NCBI GenBank assembly: GCA_035527715.1
Contig: DATKZY010000042.1
Location: 1-52,012, forward strand
Length of the DNA: 52,012 nucleotides
Direction: 5' to 3'
From: DSUN01 sp035527715
Lineage (GTDB): Bacteria; Planctomycetota; PUPC01; DSUN01
Shown here: one piece after another, positions 49,759 to 52,012 of the stretch
How positions within the stretch are numbered: the stretch's first letter is position 1
Layout of the letters: each line of letters opens with the position of its first letter
Position numbers and translations under genes: made by a program
The notes under the pieces: model-generated
The model's database searches: none
What the model was told of the DNA's origin: nothing
The model's input: the letters and a program-made list of their open reading frames with translations, nothing else

Positions 49759-51234
49759 ATGGCTGAGGCGGCATCGGGCAGCGGGGCAAGACGTCACGAC
49801 CCCGCCCGCAAGCGGGCGGTGCTGGTGGTGGACGACGACCGGGTGGGGCTGGAGAGCCTGGTCGAGGCGGTGGCCGAAATGGGCTACCGGCCGATCGGGG
49901 TGTCCAGCGGCAGCGCCGCTCTGGCGACGCTGGAGAACGAGCACGTGGACCTGGTGCTGACCGATCTGCGCATGCCCGACATGGATGGGCTGGAACTGCT
50001 CTCGCGCGTGCGGCAGCGGGACTCGACGGTGTTCGTGGTGCTGGTGACGGCCTTCGCGACGGTGAAGACGGCGGTGGAGGCGATGAAGCGGGGGGCGTTC
50101 AACTACATCATGAAGCCGATTGACCTCGATCAGCTCAAGGCCCACCTCGAGACGGCCTTCGGGGCGCAAGACCTGTTGCTGGAGAACATCCTGCTGCGCG
50201 AGCGGATCCAGCACCTGAGCGCGGCGCCCGAGCTGATCGGCAGCTCGTTCGCCATGCGGCGGGTGCTCGACCTGATCAACCAGGTGGCCGACACGCTGAG
50301 CACGATCCTGATTCGCGGCGAGAGCGGGACGGGCAAGGAGCTGGCGGCGAACGCGATCCACCGCAGGTCGCGGCGGGCCAACGGGCCGTTCGTGAAGGTC
50401 AACTGCGCGGCGCTCACCGAGTCGCTCCTCGAGAGCGAGCTGTTCGGGCACGAGGAGGGGGCGTTCACGGGGGCCATCCGCCAGCGGCAGGGGCGCTTCG
50501 AGCTGGCGCACGGGGGCACGATTTTCCTCGACGAGGTGAGCGAGCTGGCCGCGACGACCCAGGCCAAGCTCCTCCGCGTGCTCCAGAACCGCGAGTTCGA
50601 GCGCCTCGGCGGCAGCAAGACCATCGCGGTGGACGTGCGGGTCGTCGCGGCGACGAATGCCGACCTCGAGGCGCGGGTGGAGGCGGGGACGTTTCGCCGC
50701 GACCTGTACTTTCGGCTCAATGTCGTGCCCGTCTACCTGCCGCCGCTGCGGGGCCGGCGCGAGGACGTCCCGCTGTTCGTCCACACGTTCATCCGCCGCT
50801 ACGCCGAGCGGAACAGCAAGGATGTTGCCGGCATCTCGCCGCAGGCGCTCCAGCGTCTGATGAGCCACGAGTGGCCGGGCAATGTCCGCGAGCTGGAGAA
50901 CTGCATCGAGCGCATGGTCGTGACCACGACGAAGCGTACCCTGGACGTGGACGACCTGCCGCCCGAGACCTTCCCGCTGGAGGCCACGGGCGCCGGCAGC
51001 ACCTCAGAGACCCCGGAGCCTGGCGCTCCGGCGGAGCCGCCGGCGGCCGGCCCCGAGCAGTCGCTGGCCGGTCTGGGCCTCAGGGAGCTCGAGGAGCGCG
51101 CGATCCGGGACACGTTGGCCTCGACCGGCGGCAATCGCACCGAGGCGGCGCGCGTTCTGGGCATCAGCATTGCCACGCTCCACAGGCGGATTGAGGAATA
51201 CGGGATCGCTCGACTGCGCAAGCCGAGCGACTAG
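49759..51234 (+). CDS. NtrC-type sigma-54-dependent response regulator
   Basis: This is a 491-residue protein. The receiver domain has the acidic pocket D25-D26, phospho-accepting D69 in LVLTDLRMPD and a Lys near 119. The AAA+ domain has Walker A GESGTGKE near 187, GAFTGA at 234-239 (sigma-54 contact), FLDEVSEL (Walker B) and R-finger region FRRDLYFRLNV. A Fis-type HTH is at the C-terminus (GGNRTEAARVLGISIATLHRRIEEYG). It would activate sigma-54 promoters when phosphorylated; its sensor kinase is not in the window. Start is ATG at 49759 with AGGAGG 10 bases upstream; GTG or TTG just before are alternatives. Confidence 0.93.
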   Translation: MAEAASGSGARRHDPARKRAVLVVDDDRVGLESLVEAVAEMGYRPIGVSSGSAALATLENEHVDLVLTDLRMPDMDGLELLSRVRQRDSTVFVVLVTAFATVKTAVEAMKRGAFNYIMKPIDLDQLKAHLETAFGAQDLLLENILLRERIQHLSAAPELIGSSFAMRRVLDLINQVADTLSTILIRGESGTGKELAANAIHRRSRRANGPFVKVNCAALTESLLESELFGHEEGAFTGAIRQRQGRFELAHGGTIFLDEVSELAATTQAKLLRVLQNREFERLGGSKTIAVDVRVVAATNADLEARVEAGTFRRDLYFRLNVVPVYLPPLRGRREDVPLFVHTFIRRYAERNSKDVAGISPQALQRLMSHEWPGNVRELENCIERMVVTTTKRTLDVDDLPPETFPLEATGAGSTSETPEPGAPAEPPAAGPEQSLAGLGLRELEERAIRDTLASTGGNRTEAARVLGISIATLHRRIEEYGIARLRKPSD

Positions 51235-51547
51235 GCCAAGACCTGCCCAGACGCACCTCTCGGTAGCCCGATCCCCCGAAGCGTAACCTATCAGAACGAG
51301 AGTGTCTCAGAAGAAGCCTCAACTTGAGAGACCGAACGGGACGCTCTCGCCGCTCTCTCGACCGGCCGCGCCACCCGCCTGCGAGGGTCTTCAGCCACGT
51401 AACTGATAGCTGCGTATAGCGTTACAGCCTGGAATCTGGCAAGGGTCCCTCGCGGCGCAGCCCACAGGGGATTCCGTCGAGCCCGCGGCACGGCGTTTGC
51501 GGGGCGAAGCTTAATGGAGCGGACAGAAGACGCAGGGGTTTCCAGCC
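51235..51547. other. Gene-free gap after the response regulator
   Basis: This stretch of about 310 bases shows no convincing gene, RNA or clear promoter. Overlapping frames on the minus strand are short and lack family features. Confidence 0.5.
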
Positions 51548-51793
51548 GTGACGACGCGCCAAGCCAACCTCGCGAAGAACACCAAGCGCTGCCTGAAATG
51601 CGGGAAGCCAATGTGGACGGACAGGTGCCACCGAATCTGCGTCGCCTGCTCGCACCGCAACGAGGGGCTGCTCGGCGAGCGCGCCTGGGTGCCCCAGGAC
51701 CTGCGGCCATGGCTTCGCGGACTCGCCCGAGGCGAAGGCTACCCAGCGAATGCGTCATCCCTTAGCGCGCTTCCAGCGTTCGTGGAGGACTGA
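51548..51793 (+). CDS. Small zinc-ribbon protein
   Basis: This is 81 residues from GTG at 51548. RCLKCGKPMWTDRCHRICVAC contains two Cys pairs (C-x2-C ... C-x2-C) plus extra Cys/His residues, a treble-clef or ribbon-type zinc site as in many small uncharacterised bacterial proteins. The N-terminus is basic; the C-terminal half is not conserved-looking. The alternative frame at 51514-51765 lacks such features. Followed by the intrinsic terminator at 51855-51895. Confidence 0.65.
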   Translation: MTTRQANLAKNTKRCLKCGKPMWTDRCHRICVACSHRNEGLLGERAWVPQDLRPWLRGLARGEGYPANASSLSALPAFVED

Positions 51794-51854
51794 GCAAGAC
51801 CGACGACCGAGAGCAACAGCAGGTAGGTGCGCGGGTGCACCTATCGGGCGTCAA

Positions 51855-51895
51855 GCAGGGGGTGTTTGCCGGGGGCACACCCCCTGCAGTTTTTT
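51855..51895 (+). terminator. Intrinsic terminator after the zinc-ribbon gene
   Basis: GCAGGGGGTGT (51855-51865) pairs perfectly with ACACCCCCTGC (51877-51887) over 11 bp, and a run of six T (51890-51895) follows. The clearest rho-independent terminator in the window. Confidence 0.9.
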
Positions 51896-51960
51896 CCAGG
51901 CCCGCCAGGCAGGCCCCCACGGCCCCTCCACTTTCCCCTTCCCTTCTCCCCCAGTTCTGC

Positions 51961-51966
51961 TATAAT
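51961..51966 (+). promoter_or_regulatory. Possible -10 box near the window end
   Basis: TATAAT at 51961-51966 is a perfect -10 word, but the -35 region is only a CT-rich stretch and the downstream gene lies outside the window. Confidence 0.35.
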
Positions 51967-52012
51967 ACCCTGTGTCCCCGGGCCAGACACACCGGCCCCC
52001 CCCCCCAGTGTC

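Noticed and set aside
49759..51234. Sigma-54 -24/-12 promoters in the window
   Set aside because: I saw no TGGCACG-N4-TTGCA-type match in front of any gene; absence by eye is not conclusive.
51514..51765. Frame overlapping the zinc-ribbon gene
   Set aside because: The GTG-started frame 51548-51793 has the Cys pairs; the other frame has no family features.
1..52012. CRISPR array
   Set aside because: Repeated units here are 62-69 or 156 bases, few in number, or coding; no regularly spaced short repeats with unique spacers were seen.

Overview
This is a high-GC bacterial chromosome segment, most consistent with a planctomycete or close PVC relative, possibly a metagenome-assembled genome. Supporting signs are the ISAzo13-type transposase tail, a PEP-CTERM protein, a twin-arginine Gfo/Idh/MocA oxidoreductase, a PD40/haem-c protein of the hydrazine-synthase-alpha-like type, many large secreted proteins, and interspersed hairpin repeats including the GTGVPPV-coding type. 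Housekeeping promoters are readable as TTGNNN-17-TANNNT. This taxonomy is inference; there is no rRNA in the window.

Layout. 0-2.3 kb: an ISAzo13-type transposase end interrupts a TIR-domain gene that overlaps a leucine-rich-repeat Roc-COR GTPase gene (minus strand). 2.4-2.9 kb: intergenic repeats, including a duplicated element whose internal GGCC words are switched to GATC words. 2.9-7.5 kb: a GT-C membrane glycosyltransferase, a SAM hydroxide adenosyltransferase and mnmG. 7.6-8.1 kb: a RelE-type toxin-antitoxin pair. 8.3-14.8 kb: a small membrane-anchored protein, queC, two envelope proteins and two PDZ proteins. 14.9-21.2 kb: a long co-directional minus-strand information-processing block (tRNA-Gln, tRNA-Glu, tRNA-Arg(ACG), tadA, two tRNA-Ser, a cyclophilin, SRP RNA, dnaX, ybaB, recR, rpoN). 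21.7-24 kb: a UDP-sugar pyrophosphorylase and VapBC. 24-33 kb: a large cytochrome/beta-propeller protein, a PEP-CTERM protein, a MocA oxidoreductase, a SpoIIE phosphatase with zinc-knuckle modules, a URO-D family protein and DUF177. 33.7-35.9 kb: hisB, hisC and an atypical tRNA with a Phe anticodon.

36.1-48.3 kb is the most distinctive part. Four diverged paralogues of a large secreted protein share a beta-sandwich-like N-terminal region, an Fn3-like region opened by a GQTF[IL] motif, an alpha/beta-hydrolase-like region and a C-terminal beta domain. Three of them, with an amidohydrolase-2 family gene between the second and third, are joined by ATGA overlaps or 1-nt spacing. A lower-GC TPR/HEPN gene (LA2681-like) sits between the third and fourth. 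The nucleophile elbow of the hydrolase-like domain is altered differently in each paralogue, so they look like diverging binding proteins or pseudoenzymes. Two carry short interspersed repeats in frame.

48.3-52 kb: a Phd-like small protein overlapping a Nudix hydrolase, an NtrC-type sigma-54 activator (its partner rpoN is also in the window), a small zinc-ribbon protein and a clear intrinsic terminator. Intergenic spaces repeatedly hold short-period (6/7- or 9-base) word tracts, often as facing inverted copies; these are a recurring structural theme of the window.
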